From Burkholderiaceae bacterium (GTDB taxonomy: Bacteria; Pseudomonadota; Gammaproteobacteria; Burkholderiales; Burkholderiaceae_E), in assembly GCA_027493945.1 (NCBI GenBank), contig JAOSJU010000001.1, forward strand, positions 3,406,484 through 3,470,483: DNA of 64,000 nucleotides, read 5' to 3'. How positions within the stretch are numbered: position 1 is the first letter of the stretch; the number at the start of each line of letters is the position of its first letter. The notes below the pieces were generated by a model. It was not told where the DNA came from and searched no databases. It saw nothing but the letters and a program-made list of their open reading frames with translations. The position numbers and the translations under genes are program-made. This document shows, one piece after another, positions 10,092 through 20,687 of the stretch.

Positions 10092-10832
10092 ATGGACATG
10101 AAGTCGAACGATCGTGGCGGCGATCCGGCTGCTTTCACTGACGCATGGGCGCCGCTGCTGCGCTTCGATCCGCGCCAGATGCCGATCACCGCGGTCGACG
10201 ATGCGTTGCCGGCGGTGCGTCCCGAGCGCCTGGCTCCCGACGCATTGCGCGGCCGCTTCGCGAGACCGCCGTCGTGGCAGCCCGAGCAGACCGACGACCG
10301 GTTCCGCATCGACGAGGCGGCGCCGCGCGATGCCGCGGTGCTGGTGCCGATCGTCGCGCACGCCGGCGGAACCACGGTGCTGCTCACGCAGCGAACCCTG
10401 CACCTGCGTCATCACTCGGGACAGGTCGCGTTTCCGGGCGGCCGCGTCGAGGCAGGCGATCCGTCGCCGGTCGATGCCGCGTTGCGCGAGGCCCGCGAAG
10501 AGGTGGGGCTCGAGCCTTCGAGCGTCGAAGTGATCGGTCGGCTGCCCGTGTACCTCACCGGCACCGGCTTTCGTGTGACGCCGGTGGTCGGGCTCGTGGT
10601 GCCGGGCTTCGACCCGAGACCCGACCCGCATGAAGTCGCGCAGGTATTCGAGGTGCCGCTGGCGTTCCTGATGGATCCGCGCCATCACCAGCGTCGCAGC
10701 CTGCGCCTGGCTGTCGGCGAGCGCACCTTCTTCGCGATGCCCTATCGGCCGCCCGGCGCTGCCGACGAGCATTTCATCTGGGGCGCGACCGCGGCGATGC
10801 TGCGAAACCTGTATCGTCTGCTGGCCGCCTGA
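10092..10832 (+). CDS. NUDIX hydrolase, CoA pyrophosphatase type
   Basis: Probably cleaves CoA or acyl-CoA to 4'-phosphopantetheine and 3',5'-ADP (NudL/YeaB-like). The Nudix box is visible as GGRVEAGDPSPVDAALREA continuing REEVGL, with the catalytic EE pair. The preceding LTQRTLHLRHHSGQVAFPGG is the UPF0035/CoA-binding signature of this subgroup. Several starts are possible (10077, 10092, 10098) and none has a strong ribosome site; I use 10092, giving 246 residues. A CobD/CbiB-like gene follows at 20 bases. Confidence 0.88.
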   Translation: MDMKSNDRGGDPAAFTDAWAPLLRFDPRQMPITAVDDALPAVRPERLAPDALRGRFARPPSWQPEQTDDRFRIDEAAPRDAAVLVPIVAHAGGTTVLLTQRTLHLRHHSGQVAFPGGRVEAGDPSPVDAALREAREEVGLEPSSVEVIGRLPVYLTGTGFRVTPVVGLVVPGFDPRPDPHEVAQVFEVPLAFLMDPRHHQRRSLRLAVGERTFFAMPYRPPGAADEHFIWGATAAMLRNLYRLLAA

Positions 10833-10851
10833 TCGACCGGCCCGGGACCCG

Positions 10852-11823
10852 ATGGGATTCGTCGCACTGATCTTCGCGTTGCTGATCGAGCAGGGCCGCT
10901 CGCTGCCGGGCGACAACCCGGTGCATCGCGCCGCCGTCGCGCTGGCCGACCTGGTGCGCGGAGTCAGCGATGCCGGCGAGCGCCAGCAAGGCGTCTTCGG
11001 ATGGATCGCGGTGGTGGGGGTCGGCGCGGGCGGCGTCGCGCTGCTCGAGTGGCTGGCGGGCATGCTGCATCCGGTGGCCCTGTTCGTGGTGCACGTCGCG
11101 GTGCTGTATCTCACCGTCGGCTTCCGGCAGTTCAGCCACGCGTTCACCGAGATCCAGATCGCGCTGGCGAGCGACGACGCCGAGGGCGCGCGGCGCGTGC
11201 TCGAGCGCTGGCTGGATCAGTCCGATCCCGACGACCTGTCGGATCGGCCGCGGCGCGAGACGCCGGTCAACGAGATCTGTCGGCAGGCGATCGCGCATGC
11301 GCTGGTGGCCGCGCACCGGCACGTCTTCGGCCCGCTGTTCTGGTACATCCTGCTGCCCGGCGCCGTCGGTCCGGTGCTGTATCGCTTCGCCGAAATGCTC
11401 GCGCGACGCTGGGGGGCCACGGTCCCCGAAGGCGCGAAGAGGGTCGACGAGCCATACGGGTACTTCGCGCTGGGCGCCTACCGGGCGATCGACTGGCTGC
11501 CGGCGCGCCTGTCGGCGGCCGGGTTCGCGATCGTCGGCAACTTCGAGGACGCCGTGTATTGCTGGCGCGGCGCGGTCGCCGCCGGCACCACCGACGACCA
11601 GCGCGCGCTGCTGCTCGCGTCGGGCGGCGGCGCGCTCGGCCTGCGGGTCGCCGAGCCCGCGCTCGAAGCGCGCTGGGCCGCCGGCGAGCAGGGCTTCGAA
11701 TGGCAAGGCGCCGAACCGGACGCGAACAGCCTGCGCAGTTCGGTCGGGCTGGTCTGGCGCTCGGTCGTGCTGTGGATCAGCCTGTTCGCGATGCTCAGCA
11801 TCGCGGCCTGGCTCGGCCGCTGA
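10852..11823 (+). CDS. CobD/CbiB-like membrane protein
   Basis: A 323-residue integral membrane protein resembling cobalamin-biosynthesis CobD/CbiB and the AmpE group. Hydrophobic segments occur near residues 1-10, 50-90, 150-180 and 300-320. The blocks AVLYLTVGFRQFSHAFTEIQ and PVNEICRQAIAHALVAAHRH match what is seen in this group. No other cobalamin genes are nearby, so a role in cobamide synthesis is doubtful. In Burkholderiales this gene commonly sits beside the CoA pyrophosphatase and rsgA, as here. Confidence 0.75.
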   Translation: MGFVALIFALLIEQGRSLPGDNPVHRAAVALADLVRGVSDAGERQQGVFGWIAVVGVGAGGVALLEWLAGMLHPVALFVVHVAVLYLTVGFRQFSHAFTEIQIALASDDAEGARRVLERWLDQSDPDDLSDRPRRETPVNEICRQAIAHALVAAHRHVFGPLFWYILLPGAVGPVLYRFAEMLARRWGATVPEGAKRVDEPYGYFALGAYRAIDWLPARLSAAGFAIVGNFEDAVYCWRGAVAAGTTDDQRALLLASGGGALGLRVAEPALEARWAAGEQGFEWQGAEPDANSLRSSVGLVWRSVVLWISLFAMLSIAAWLGR

Positions 11824-11865
11824 ACCGGGTTGGCGAAGCCGGGTGGCCGGGCCTGCGAACCGCGT

Positions 11866-12792
11866 TCACGAATCCTGGTCGGGTTCGCCCTCGATCTGCA
11901 GGTACAGCCGGTAGCGCAACGGGTCGATCTCGCCGCGCTCGACCGCTTCGCGGATCGCGCATGCCGGCTCGTCGCGGTGGTGGCAATCGTTGAACCGGCA
12001 CCGGCCGAGCAGCGGCACGAACTCGCGCATCGCGTGCACGCGTTGCCACTGCGACAGATGCGCGAGCCCGAAGCTCTGGAAGCCGGGGGTGTCGACGATG
12101 CGCGCATCGGGCGCGACCCCGGCGGGCACCTCGAACATGCGGCTGAAGGTGGTCGTGTGCCGTCCGCTCGACAGCGCGACCGAGATCGCCTGGGTGCGCA
12201 AGGCCGCATCGGGCACCAGCGTGTTCACCAGCGTGGACTTGCCCATTCCCGACTGCCCGATGAGCAGCGTCGTGCGCCCGGCCAGCCAGTCGCGCAACTG
12301 CGCGCGCGCTTCGAGCGGGTGCGTGCGCGCGGCGATCTCGAACACCCGGTAGCCGAGCGCGCGATAGACATCGATGCGCGCAGCGATCGCGTGCATCGCC
12401 TCGGGCAGGTCGGACTTGTTGACGATCAGCGCGGCGCCGATGCCGGCGCTTTCGATCGCGATCAGCATGCGCACCAGCAGCGCCTCCGAGAACGGCGGCT
12501 CGCCGGCGACGACGATGCCGGCCTGGTCGACGTTGGCAGCCAGAAGCTTGCTGCGCCAGCGGTCGCTTCGCTGCAGCGCGGTGCGCCGCGGCCGCAGCGA
12601 CTCGATGACCGCCTGGTCGGCGCCGATCAGGCGGACCTCGACCTCGTCGCCGACGCAGACGTCGGTACGCTTGCCGCGGGTGACGGCGACGCGCTCGTCC
12701 CATGCGCCCGAACAGGAGCGTACATAGAACTGGCGGCCGAAACTGGCCGCGACGCGCGCCTGCTCAGTTTCCGCCGCGGCCGAAGACGGCAT
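11866..12792 (-). CDS. rsgA: Small ribosomal subunit biogenesis GTPase RsgA
   Basis: A circularly permuted GTPase that checks late 30S maturation. The motif order is G4 (VNKSDLPEAM), then G1/P-loop (LLIGQSGMGKSTLVNTL), then G3 (IVDTPGFQSFG), which shows the permutation. An N-terminal OB fold and a C-terminal zinc knuckle (CRFNDCHHRDEPACAI) are present. The length of 308 residues is normal. Its start overlaps the 3' end of the pterin dehydratase gene by 29 bases, so the two are co-transcribed. Confidence 0.96.
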   Translation of the reverse strand: MPSSAAAETEQARVAASFGRQFYVRSCSGAWDERVAVTRGKRTDVCVGDEVEVRLIGADQAVIESLRPRRTALQRSDRWRSKLLAANVDQAGIVVAGEPPFSEALLVRMLIAIESAGIGAALIVNKSDLPEAMHAIAARIDVYRALGYRVFEIAARTHPLEARAQLRDWLAGRTTLLIGQSGMGKSTLVNTLVPDAALRTQAISVALSSGRHTTTFSRMFEVPAGVAPDARIVDTPGFQSFGLAHLSQWQRVHAMREFVPLLGRCRFNDCHHRDEPACAIREAVERGEIDPLRYRLYLQIEGEPDQDS

Positions 12793-13117
12793 CGCACTTG
12801 GCCGCGCAGATGAAGTCGTTGCCGGAGATGCCGCTCACCGAGTGCGTGCTGAAGCGCACCGTGCAGCGGTTGTAGCCCACCAGCAGCTCGGGATGATGGT
12901 CTTCGCCGTGGACCATCCACGCCAGCGCGTTCACGAAGGCGATCGTGTCGTAGTAGTCGCGAAAGGCGTAGCTGCGCTCGATGGCGCCGTCGCGCAGGCT
13001 CCAGCCGGGCAGCTCGGTGAGCTGCGCTTCGATCTCGGTGACAGTGAAGGCGCGCTCGCCGGCGATCGCCCGAGACTTGCGGGCGAGCAGCTGCTGGCGC
13101 GGGATGGCGGCTTTCAT
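12764..13117 (-). CDS. phhB: 4a-hydroxytetrahydrobiopterin dehydratase
   Basis: Dehydrates the 4a-carbinolamine formed by aromatic amino acid hydroxylases; it may also act as a transcriptional co-activator (PhhB/DCoH family). It has 117 residues. The family motif HHPELLVGYNRCTVRFSTH with the catalytic His pair is clear, and the N-terminal ELPGWSLRDGAIERSYAF is typical. It begins in an ATGA overlap with the stop of the upstream M48 protease gene and has an AGGAGG ribosome site. No phenylalanine hydroxylase gene lies in the window. Confidence 0.92.
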   Translation of the reverse strand: MKAAIPRQQLLARKSRAIAGERAFTVTEIEAQLTELPGWSLRDGAIERSYAFRDYYDTIAFVNALAWMVHGEDHHPELLVGYNRCTVRFSTHSVSGISGNDFICAAKCDAVFGRGGN

Positions 13118-14372
13118 CGGACCTCCTGAAGGCGGCCGATCCGCAGCGCCGCGGGCGGATGCGAATCGTAGAACGCCGAGTGCAGCGGATCGGGAGTGAG
13201 CGTCGAGGCATTGTCCTCGTAGAGCTTGACCAGCGCGCTGACGAGGTCCCCGGCGCGTGCGTGCGCGGCGGCATATGCGTCGGCCTGGAATTCGTGCCGG
13301 CGCGAGGCCCAGCTGGCGAGCGGTCGCAGCAGGAAGCCGAAGACCGGCATCGCGAGGAAGAACAGCACCAGCGCGGTCGCGTCGAACTCGCCGGCAGCCG
13401 GCGTGACGCCCAGCCCCTGGTAGAACCAGCCCCGGCGCGACAGCCAGCCGAGCAGCCACAGGCCGGCCAGGCTCGCGGCGAACATCAGCGCGATGCGCCT
13501 GGGCACGTGGCGGTGATGGAAGTGGCCGAGCTCGTGCGCGAGCACCGCCTCGATTTCGCCGGCATCGAGCCGCGACAACAGCGTGTCGAAGAAGACGATC
13601 CGCTTGCTGCGCCCCAGACCGGTGAAGTACGCATTGCCGTGCGCCGAGCGGCGACTGCCGTCCATCACGAACAGCCCCTTCGAGGCGAAGCCGCAGCGCG
13701 CGAGCAGCGACTCGACGCGCGCGCGCAGCGCCTCGTCCTGCAGCGGCTCGAAGCGGTTGAACATCGGCGCGATGACGGTCGGGTAGAGTACCAGCACGCC
13801 GAGGTTGAACGCCACCCAGTGCCCCACGCCCACAGCCACCACAGGTTGCCGGCGCTGCGCATCAGCCAGAGCACCAGCGCCAGCAAGGGCAGGCCGAGCG
13901 CGGCCGCAATCGCAGTGCCCTTGAGCGTGTCGACGACGAACAGGCGCGGCGTCATGCGATTGAAGCCGAAGCGCTGCTCGAGCACGAACTGCCGGTACCA
14001 CTCGATCGGCAGGTCGACGATCGCGCCGGCCAGCACCACGGCCACGACGAACAGGATCTGCCGCGCGAACGGTGCACCGGGCAGCCACGCCGCAAGGAGG
14101 TCGAGCACCCACTGCAGGCCGCCGAACAGCGTGAATCCGAGCAGCAGCAGCGCCCCGGCCAGCGCCTCGAACATGCCCAGGCGCACGCGCGCCACCGTGT
14201 AGTCGGCGGCCCTGCGATGCGCCTGCACAGTGACGCGACCGGCAAACCGCTCGGGCACGGCGTCGCGATGGCGCCGGACGTGCCGGGCCTGGCGCGTCGC
14301 CAGCCACAGGCGCACCGCGATCGAGACCAGCAGCGCGGCGGCGAAGACGAACGAGAAACCCAGGGCAGTCAA
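13114..14372 (-). CDS. M48 family metallopeptidase, Ste24-like (one frameshift)
   Basis: A membrane zinc protease of the CAAX-protease-1/HtpX type. The N-terminal part is one frame from a TTG near 14372 ([16 protein letters not shown]) to NLWWLWAW. The rest continues in the next frame from [19 protein letters not shown]. One base is missing near 13818-13830; with it restored the protein is about 419 residues. Zinc ligands are HELGH in [17 protein letters not shown], with the third ligand Glu probably in [11 protein letters not shown]. Several membrane helices flank the active site. The stop overlaps the pterin dehydratase start by four bases. It is divergent from orn. Confidence 0.85.
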
Positions 14373-14412
14373 GGCGATCGCTGTGCGAGAATCGGCGGCG
14401 GAGAAAAAAATT

Positions 14413-15033
14413 ATGTCACAGCAATCCGCGCCGCCCGGCGCTGCCCCTGCGAGCGCGAATGCTTCCGCTACCCCGAGGACGCCCGACGAGTCGCTGCTCG
14501 TCTGGGTCGACATGGAGATGACCGGCCTGAACCCGGTGGTCGACCGCATCATCGAGGTGGCGATCGTCGTCACCGACGAATCGCTGAAGGTCGTCGCGCA
14601 AGGCGAGGCGATCGCCATCCGCCAGCCCGCCGCGGTGCTCGACGCGATGGACCAGTGGAACCGCTCGACGCACGGCCGCTCGGGGCTGGTCGATCGCGTG
14701 CTCGCGTCGACCTGGACCGAAGCGAGCGCCGAGCAGGCGCTGCTCGACTTCCTCGCGCCGCTGGTGCCGCCGGGCAAGTCGCCGATGTGCGGCAACTCGA
14801 TCTGCCAGGACCGGCGCTTCATGGCGCGCTACATGCCGCGGCTCGAGGCCTGGTTCCACTACCGCAACATCGACGTGAGCACGCTCAAGGAGCTGTGCCG
14901 GCGCTGGCGGCCCGAGGTGGCCAAGGCATTCTCCAAGCGCAGCGCGCACACCGCGCTGGCCGACATCGCGGAGTCGATCGACGAGTTGCGCCACTACCGC
15001 GACGGGTTCCTGTCGATCGCGCCGCGAACCTGA
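14413..15033 (+). CDS. orn: Oligoribonuclease
   Basis: A DEDDh 3'-5' exonuclease that degrades 2-5 nt RNAs, including pGpG. The core starts at [20 protein letters not shown], with the catalytic D and E of motif [21 protein letters not shown] is motif II, and [20 protein letters not shown] is motif III. The 206 residues include an N-terminal extension of some 25 residues rich in Ala/Pro/Ser. Its 3' end overlaps the convergent MATE gene by 40 bases. Confidence 0.97.
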   Translation: MSQQSAPPGAAPASANASATPRTPDESLLVWVDMEMTGLNPVVDRIIEVAIVVTDESLKVVAQGEAIAIRQPAAVLDAMDQWNRSTHGRSGLVDRVLASTWTEASAEQALLDFLAPLVPPGKSPMCGNSICQDRRFMARYMPRLEAWFHYRNIDVSTLKELCRRWRPEVAKAFSKRSAHTALADIAESIDELRHYRDGFLSIAPRT

Positions 15034-16400
15034 TCGTCGCCGGTGCGTCGCCACAGGCGCGCCAGGATCGCCGCGAGCCCCACGGCGGCGAGCGCGAGGC
15101 TCAGTCCCGCGGCGATCCAGAATCCGCGCGCGCCCGCGACCAGCGGTGCCCAGCGGTGTGCCGGGGTACCGGCCTCGAACGCCAGCCACCATCCGCCGCC
15201 CAGTCCCACGCCCCACAGGCTGAGCACGTAGACAAGCATCGGCAGCGTGGTGATCCGGTAGGCGCGCAGGATGAACGAGCACATCACCTGCGTCGCGTCG
15301 AACAGGTGGAACGCGGCGACCAGCGCAAGCAGCGGGGCCGCGGCCGCGACCAGCGTGGCGTCGGTCGTGTAGAGCGAGGCCAGCGGCTCGCGCGCCGCGA
15401 ACAGGCCCGCGCCGATCGCCACGGAGCAGGCGAGCGCGATGCGGATGCCGACCCATGCGCGCTCGCGTGCCTCGCCCGGTCGCCCGGCGCCCAGCGACTG
15501 CGCGACCAGCACGCTGGTGGCCGTGGCGATGGCGAGCGGCACCATGTAGGCGAGCGCAGCGAGGTTCGCCGCGATCTGGTGGCTCGCGGCCGTGGTCGCG
15601 CCCAGTCGCGCGAGAAACAGTGCCATGAAGGTGAACGAGGTCACCTCGACCAGGTAGCTCGCGCCGATCGGCCCGCCGAGCGCGAGCAGCGCCCGCAGCC
15701 GCGCCGGATCGGGCCGCGCCAGCCAGCCGCCGCCCACCAGCCCCACGCGGCGGTACAGCGGGTCGGCCCGCAGCGCCCCCAGCGCGAGCAGCAGCGACAG
15801 CCACGCGATGATGGCCGAGGCCACGCCGCAGCCTGCGCCGCCTAGCGCCGGCACGAGCGTCGCGTCGCCGTGCTGCCAGCCGTGCATGAACAGCGTGTTC
15901 AGGGGCACCTTCAGCGCCGCGCCCGCGAGGTTGATCGCCATCACTGCCTTCGGGCGCGCGACCGCGTTCGACAATGCGTGGAAGACGCGAAACAGCAGCG
16001 CTGCGGGCAGACCGGCGGCGGCGGCCCACAGGTAGACCTGCGCGACCGCGGCCACCTCGGGCGGCGGCTCGCTGAGCGCCAGCCACAGGTCGGTCGACGC
16101 GAGCGCCAGGCCACCGGGCACCGTGAGCGCCAGCGCCAGCCAGATCGCCTGGCGCGTCTCCAGGCCGATCTGTTCGAAGCGCCCGGCGCCGTAGTGCTGG
16201 GCGACCACCGGGCTGAGCGCGAGCAGCACGCCCATCAGCCCGATGTAGACGCTGATGTAGATGCTGGCGCCCAGGCCGATCGCGGCGACGTCGACCGCCG
16301 AGAGCCTGCCGGCCATCACGGTGTCGATCACGCCGTTCAGCATCACCGCCAGCTGCCCGACGAACACCGGCCGGGCGAGCTTCAGGATGTCGCGCGTCAT
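14994..16400 (-). CDS. MATE family efflux transporter
   Basis: A 468-residue inner-membrane exporter with about 12 hydrophobic segments in two similar halves, expected to use a Na+ or H+ gradient. [20 protein letters not shown], then [20 protein letters not shown] and [20 protein letters not shown] at the start of the second half are typical of NorM/YdhE-like proteins. The start codon overlaps the stop of the upstream glycosyltransferase gene in ATGA, so the two are translated from one message. The substrate is unknown. Confidence 0.93.
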   Translation of the reverse strand: MTRDILKLARPVFVGQLAVMLNGVIDTVMAGRLSAVDVAAIGLGASIYISVYIGLMGVLLALSPVVAQHYGAGRFEQIGLETRQAIWLALALTVPGGLALASTDLWLALSEPPPEVAAVAQVYLWAAAAGLPAALLFRVFHALSNAVARPKAVMAINLAGAALKVPLNTLFMHGWQHGDATLVPALGGAGCGVASAIIAWLSLLLALGALRADPLYRRVGLVGGGWLARPDPARLRALLALGGPIGASYLVEVTSFTFMALFLARLGATTAASHQIAANLAALAYMVPLAIATATSVLVAQSLGAGRPGEARERAWVGIRIALACSVAIGAGLFAAREPLASLYTTDATLVAAAAPLLALVAAFHLFDATQVMCSFILRAYRITTLPMLVYVLSLWGVGLGGGWWLAFEAGTPAHRWAPLVAGARGFWIAAGLSLALAAVGLAAILARLWRRTGDDQVRGAIDRNPSR

Positions 16401-18127
16401 CGCGCGCCGGGTTGGGTGCGCGGGTCCTCGCGGCGGTACAGGCGGAAGCGCTCGTCGCGGTCGCTGCGCCGTTGGCCTTGCCAGAGCAGCGTCCATCCGG
16501 GCACCGGCGACGGCACGGTGCGCGCCAGTGGGCCGTCGTCCTGCACCAGCAGCCAGTCGCATTGCTCGCCGCGCGCGGCGAAGTTCATCCGCGCGAAGTA
16601 GTGAAAGCTCGCGCGCGGCGCGCGCCCGAGATCCTGCGTGGCCACGCAGGCGTTGCCGCCGTCGAAGGCCGAGGCCAGCCGCGTGGCAACGTCCCGATAG
16701 GTGTTGCGTTCGTCGAAGACCGGCAGCCACAGCGTCATGAGCAGGAACCACGCCAGCACGACGCCGCCGCAGGACAGCACCATCGCGCGCCAGATCATTC
16801 GCGGCTGGCGCGAAATGCGCCAGCGCACCAGCGCCAGCCATGCGAGCGTGGCCAGGCCTCCGAGCACGATCTCGACGGCCACCCACTCGGGGTTGTAGCC
16901 GGGAGCGATCTGGCTCGCCCGGTAGGCCATCCGTGGCGGGTAGCCGGTCATCAGCGCGATCCAGTAGGCCCAGATCACGATCCCGAACAGCGTGAAGCTG
17001 GTGACGGCGAACCAGTCGATGAGGCTGACGATGCCACGCTTGAGCGTGGGCATGCCCACCGCGGCGAGCAACGCGAGCGGCACGGTGGCCGGCAGCAGCC
17101 AGCTCTCGCCACCCGACGGCGAGGCGAGCGCACGCAGGCCCAGCGCTGCCGCGGTCAGCATCGGCAGCGCGATCGCCGGCTCGCCCCAACGCCCGCGCCA
17201 GCGCCACGCGGCCCACAGCGCCACCGGCCACGCCGGCCAGTAGAACCAGGGCATCGTGCGCGCGAAATAGCCTAACGATTCGACGCTGGACCCGGAAATC
17301 GTGGTCAGGTTCCACGCAGCCCAGTCGAGCAGGTGAATGCGCTCGACCGCATCGCCGCCGGCCAGCAGCAGCGGCCACGGCAACGCACTGGCCAGCGCGA
17401 CCGCCGCCGCCGCCGGCAGCATCCGCCATCCGACCAGTCGGTACGCGTGGCTGGCGAGCGGCAGGACGACGAGCACCAGCAGCAACGCGAGCGCGGTGCC
17501 CGCGCCGCGGCTGAGCAGCGTGGCTGCGATCGCCGCGCCGGCGATCGCTCCGCCGCTCGCGGGACGTTCGAGCGCGAGCGCGCAGCCGAACAGGAACGCC
17601 GCGATCCATGCGACCTGCGCCGGGTCGGCGGTGGTCTCGTGCATGCGCACCAGCAGGCCGAAAGTAGCCATCAGCACCAGCAGCGCCGAGTCGGCGATCG
17701 CGCGGCCGAAATCGACGCTGGACGCCGAGGCGCCAAAGGGGTCCGACGGCTGCACGCCAGGCCGGCGCGCCAGCGCCCAGGCCGCGTACCAGAGCAGCAT
17801 CAGCGCGAGCGTGAGCAGTGCAACCACCGCCAGTTGCACGCCGGCGTGCTCGCCGACCAGCGGCGCGGCCACCCTGCCGATCGACGCTGCGATCCAGTAC
17901 GGCAACGGGCCTTCGGCGGGAACCGGCAGGTTGCCGATATTCGGCATCAGCCAGTCGGCGGCATCGCCGCGGATCATCGACAACGCGATGCCGAAGCCGG
18001 CGGCATCCTGCGTGCGCCAGGGGTCGCGTCCGATGAAGCCGGGCAGCACGTAGAGCGCGCACAGCAGCAGCAGCGCCCACCGCGGCAACTTGCCTGCTTC
18101 GAGCTCGGTGACGATGAACGGTTTCAT
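16397..18127 (-). CDS. ArnT-like integral membrane glycosyltransferase
   Basis: A protein of about 576 residues with 10-12 membrane helices, resembling lipid-linked sugar transferases of the GT39/GT83 type (ArnT, PMT). An early loop reads GFIGRDPWRTQDAAGFGIAL, where the acidic residue of the catalytic loop is expected. The C-terminal part is a soluble periplasm-like domain. Only general family similarity can be stated; donor and acceptor are unknown. I use the ATG at 18127, preceded by GAGG; an in-frame ATG at 18142 is the alternative. It is translationally coupled to the MATE gene. Confidence 0.8.
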   Translation of the reverse strand: MKPFIVTELEAGKLPRWALLLLCALYVLPGFIGRDPWRTQDAAGFGIALSMIRGDAADWLMPNIGNLPVPAEGPLPYWIAASIGRVAAPLVGEHAGVQLAVVALLTLALMLLWYAAWALARRPGVQPSDPFGASASSVDFGRAIADSALLVLMATFGLLVRMHETTADPAQVAWIAAFLFGCALALERPASGGAIAGAAIAATLLSRGAGTALALLLVLVVLPLASHAYRLVGWRMLPAAAAVALASALPWPLLLAGGDAVERIHLLDWAAWNLTTISGSSVESLGYFARTMPWFYWPAWPVALWAAWRWRGRWGEPAIALPMLTAAALGLRALASPSGGESWLLPATVPLALLAAVGMPTLKRGIVSLIDWFAVTSFTLFGIVIWAYWIALMTGYPPRMAYRASQIAPGYNPEWVAVEIVLGGLATLAWLALVRWRISRQPRMIWRAMVLSCGGVVLAWFLLMTLWLPVFDERNTYRDVATRLASAFDGGNACVATQDLGRAPRASFHYFARMNFAARGEQCDWLLVQDDGPLARTVPSPVPGWTLLWQGQRRSDRDERFRLYRREDPRTQPGAR

Positions 18128-18151
18128 GCGCCTCGCGCGCAACGATAAATC

Positions 18152-18173
18152 AAAAAAGGCAGCGCGGGCTGCC
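18152..18173 (-). terminator. Intrinsic terminator downstream of rpmE2
   Basis: On the minus strand GGCAGC and GCTGCC form a stem with a four-base loop, followed by TTTTTT. It ends the L31 message before the glycosyltransferase gene. Confidence 0.85.
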
Positions 18174-18272
18174 TTCTCGATCGACGCGCCGGCGGGCCGC
18201 GCGTCGCGCTGGAATCGCCACGGACGACGACCGGACGGGTTCGCCGCGGTCGTCGAAGGCGCGGCCGCGCAA

Positions 18273-18524
18273 TTACTTGCCGGTGCGCGCGAACTTCTGG
18301 CGAAACTTCTCGACGCGGCCGGCTTCGATGATGCGTTGCTGCGCGCCGGTGTAGAACGGGTGCGACTCGGAGGTCACGTCGAGCTTGAACAACGGGTATT
18401 CCTTCCCGTCGTCCATCGTGATCTTTTCGCGCGTGGCGACCGTGGACCGGGTGACGAACTTGAAGCCGCTCGACATGTCCATGAAGACGACGTCGCGGTA
18501 GTCGGGGTGGATGCCTTGTTTCAT
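18273..18524 (-). CDS. rpmE2: 50S ribosomal protein L31, type B
   Basis: An 83-residue L31 of the zinc-free (C-minus) type. [20 protein letters not shown] and [20 protein letters not shown] identify it, and the four Cys of type A are absent. Type B L31 often replaces the zinc form under zinc limitation, but here it may be the main form. It has its own promoter in the gap after rho and a terminator downstream. Confidence 0.97.
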   Translation of the reverse strand: MKQGIHPDYRDVVFMDMSSGFKFVTRSTVATREKITMDDGKEYPLFKLDVTSESHPFYTGAQQRIIEAGRVEKFRQKFARTGK

Positions 18525-18594
18525 GACTGGGTCTCCGAACCCGCCGCGCAGGCAGGGTTCGCTTCGAATCTGGGGATGAACGGAAAAGCCTTGA

Positions 18595-18624
18595 ATTATA
18601 AGGGCTTTCGGAAAGATGGCGCAA
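18595..18624 (-). promoter_or_regulatory. Promoter of rpmE2
   Basis: On the minus strand TTGCGC (-35) and TATAAT (-10) are separated by 18 bases, between the rho stop and the L31 gene. The -10 lies inside a hairpin-like pair of AAAGCC and GGCTTT that may also weakly terminate rho. Confidence 0.6.
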
Positions 18625-18643
18625 GCCGTGGACGGCTGCGGCG

Positions 18644-19906
<1,263 letters not shown>

Positions 19907-20143
19907 CGGGTGGTTCTCCCCGCGGGGGCTGTGCTGGGAACGGACGGAATTCAGGTGTCGCGGCTGGCAGGCCGCCGGACGTTCGGGTCGGGGTGCGGGC
20001 GGGTGCAGCCCGTGGACGGCGGGGGCGGGAGTACGGTCGACGGATCGGTCGTCGCAACCCACCCCGGCGTCAGCCGCCGGAAGCCGGGAGGCGCGAGCGG
20101 AACAGCCGCACGAGCCCTCGGGCGGCTGGAAGCTTACAACGAA

Positions 20144-20464
20144 TCAGAGATGGCTGTCCAGAAACAGCGTCAGCTGCGATTTCGAAAGCGCGCCGACCTT
20201 GGTGTCGACGACCGCGCCGTTGCGGAACAGCATCAGCGTCGGGATGCCGCGGATGCCGTACTTGGCCGGGACCGACTGGTTCTCGTCGACGTTGACCTTC
20301 ACCACCTGCAGCTTGCCGGCGTAGTCGCGCGAGATCTCGTCGAGGATCGGCGCGATCATCTTGCACGGACCGCACCATTCGGCCCAGTAGTCGACGAGGA
20401 CCGGCGCGTCGGACTTCAGAACGTCCTGCTCGAACGTGGCATCGGATACGTGCTTGATCGTCAT
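20144..20464 (-). CDS. trxA: Thioredoxin 1
   Basis: A 106-residue cytosolic disulfide reductase. The active site WCGPC lies at residues 30-34, with the conserved Asp25 and the cis-Pro in [11 protein letters not shown]. It sits upstream of rho on the same strand, a conserved arrangement in proteobacteria. A -10-like TATGTT and a GGGAGC ribosome site precede the ATG. Confidence 0.98.
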   Translation of the reverse strand: MTIKHVSDATFEQDVLKSDAPVLVDYWAEWCGPCKMIAPILDEISRDYAGKLQVVKVNVDENQSVPAKYGIRGIPTLMLFRNGAVVDTKVGALSKSQLTLFLDSHL

Positions 20465-20545
20465 TTCTGCTCCCGAGATTGCGATAAACATAGCACAGAC
20501 CCGGTCCGCTTCGCCGCGCCCGGCGGGGCTGCGGCGGGCGGCTGA

Positions 20546-20551
20546 TAGAAT
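20546..20551 (+). promoter_or_regulatory. -10 element of the SRP RNA promoter
   Basis: TAGAAT lies five bases before the predicted 5' end of the SRP RNA, so transcription probably starts at or near the mature end. No clear -35. Confidence 0.5.
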
Positions 20552-20555
20552 CGCC

Positions 20556-20657
20556 GTGGGCGGGCCTCCCCGCAGTGCGGCGTGGTCAACCTGGTCAGGT
20601 CCGGAAGGAAGCAGCCACAGCCATTCCCCGTGCGTGCCGGGGCTCCGGCTCGCCCAC
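20556..20657 (+). ncRNA. ffs: Signal recognition particle RNA (4.5S)
   Basis: About 102 nt. The apical domain contains GGTCAGGTCCGGAAGGAAGC followed by AGCC, the GGAA tetraloop and the Ffh-binding asymmetric loop of bacterial SRP RNA. The ends pair as GTGGGCG with CGCCCAC. It lies just before dnaX, the usual place in beta/gammaproteobacteria. Confidence 0.96.
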
Positions 20658-20687
20658 CCGTTTCGTTTCCCGCCGGTTGCCGATGCC

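Noticed and set aside
14994..18080. Single 1028-residue protein spanning the MATE and glycosyltransferase regions
   Set aside because: Only the C-terminal part is the MATE exporter; the rest is out of frame with the glycosyltransferase, which has its own complete frame.
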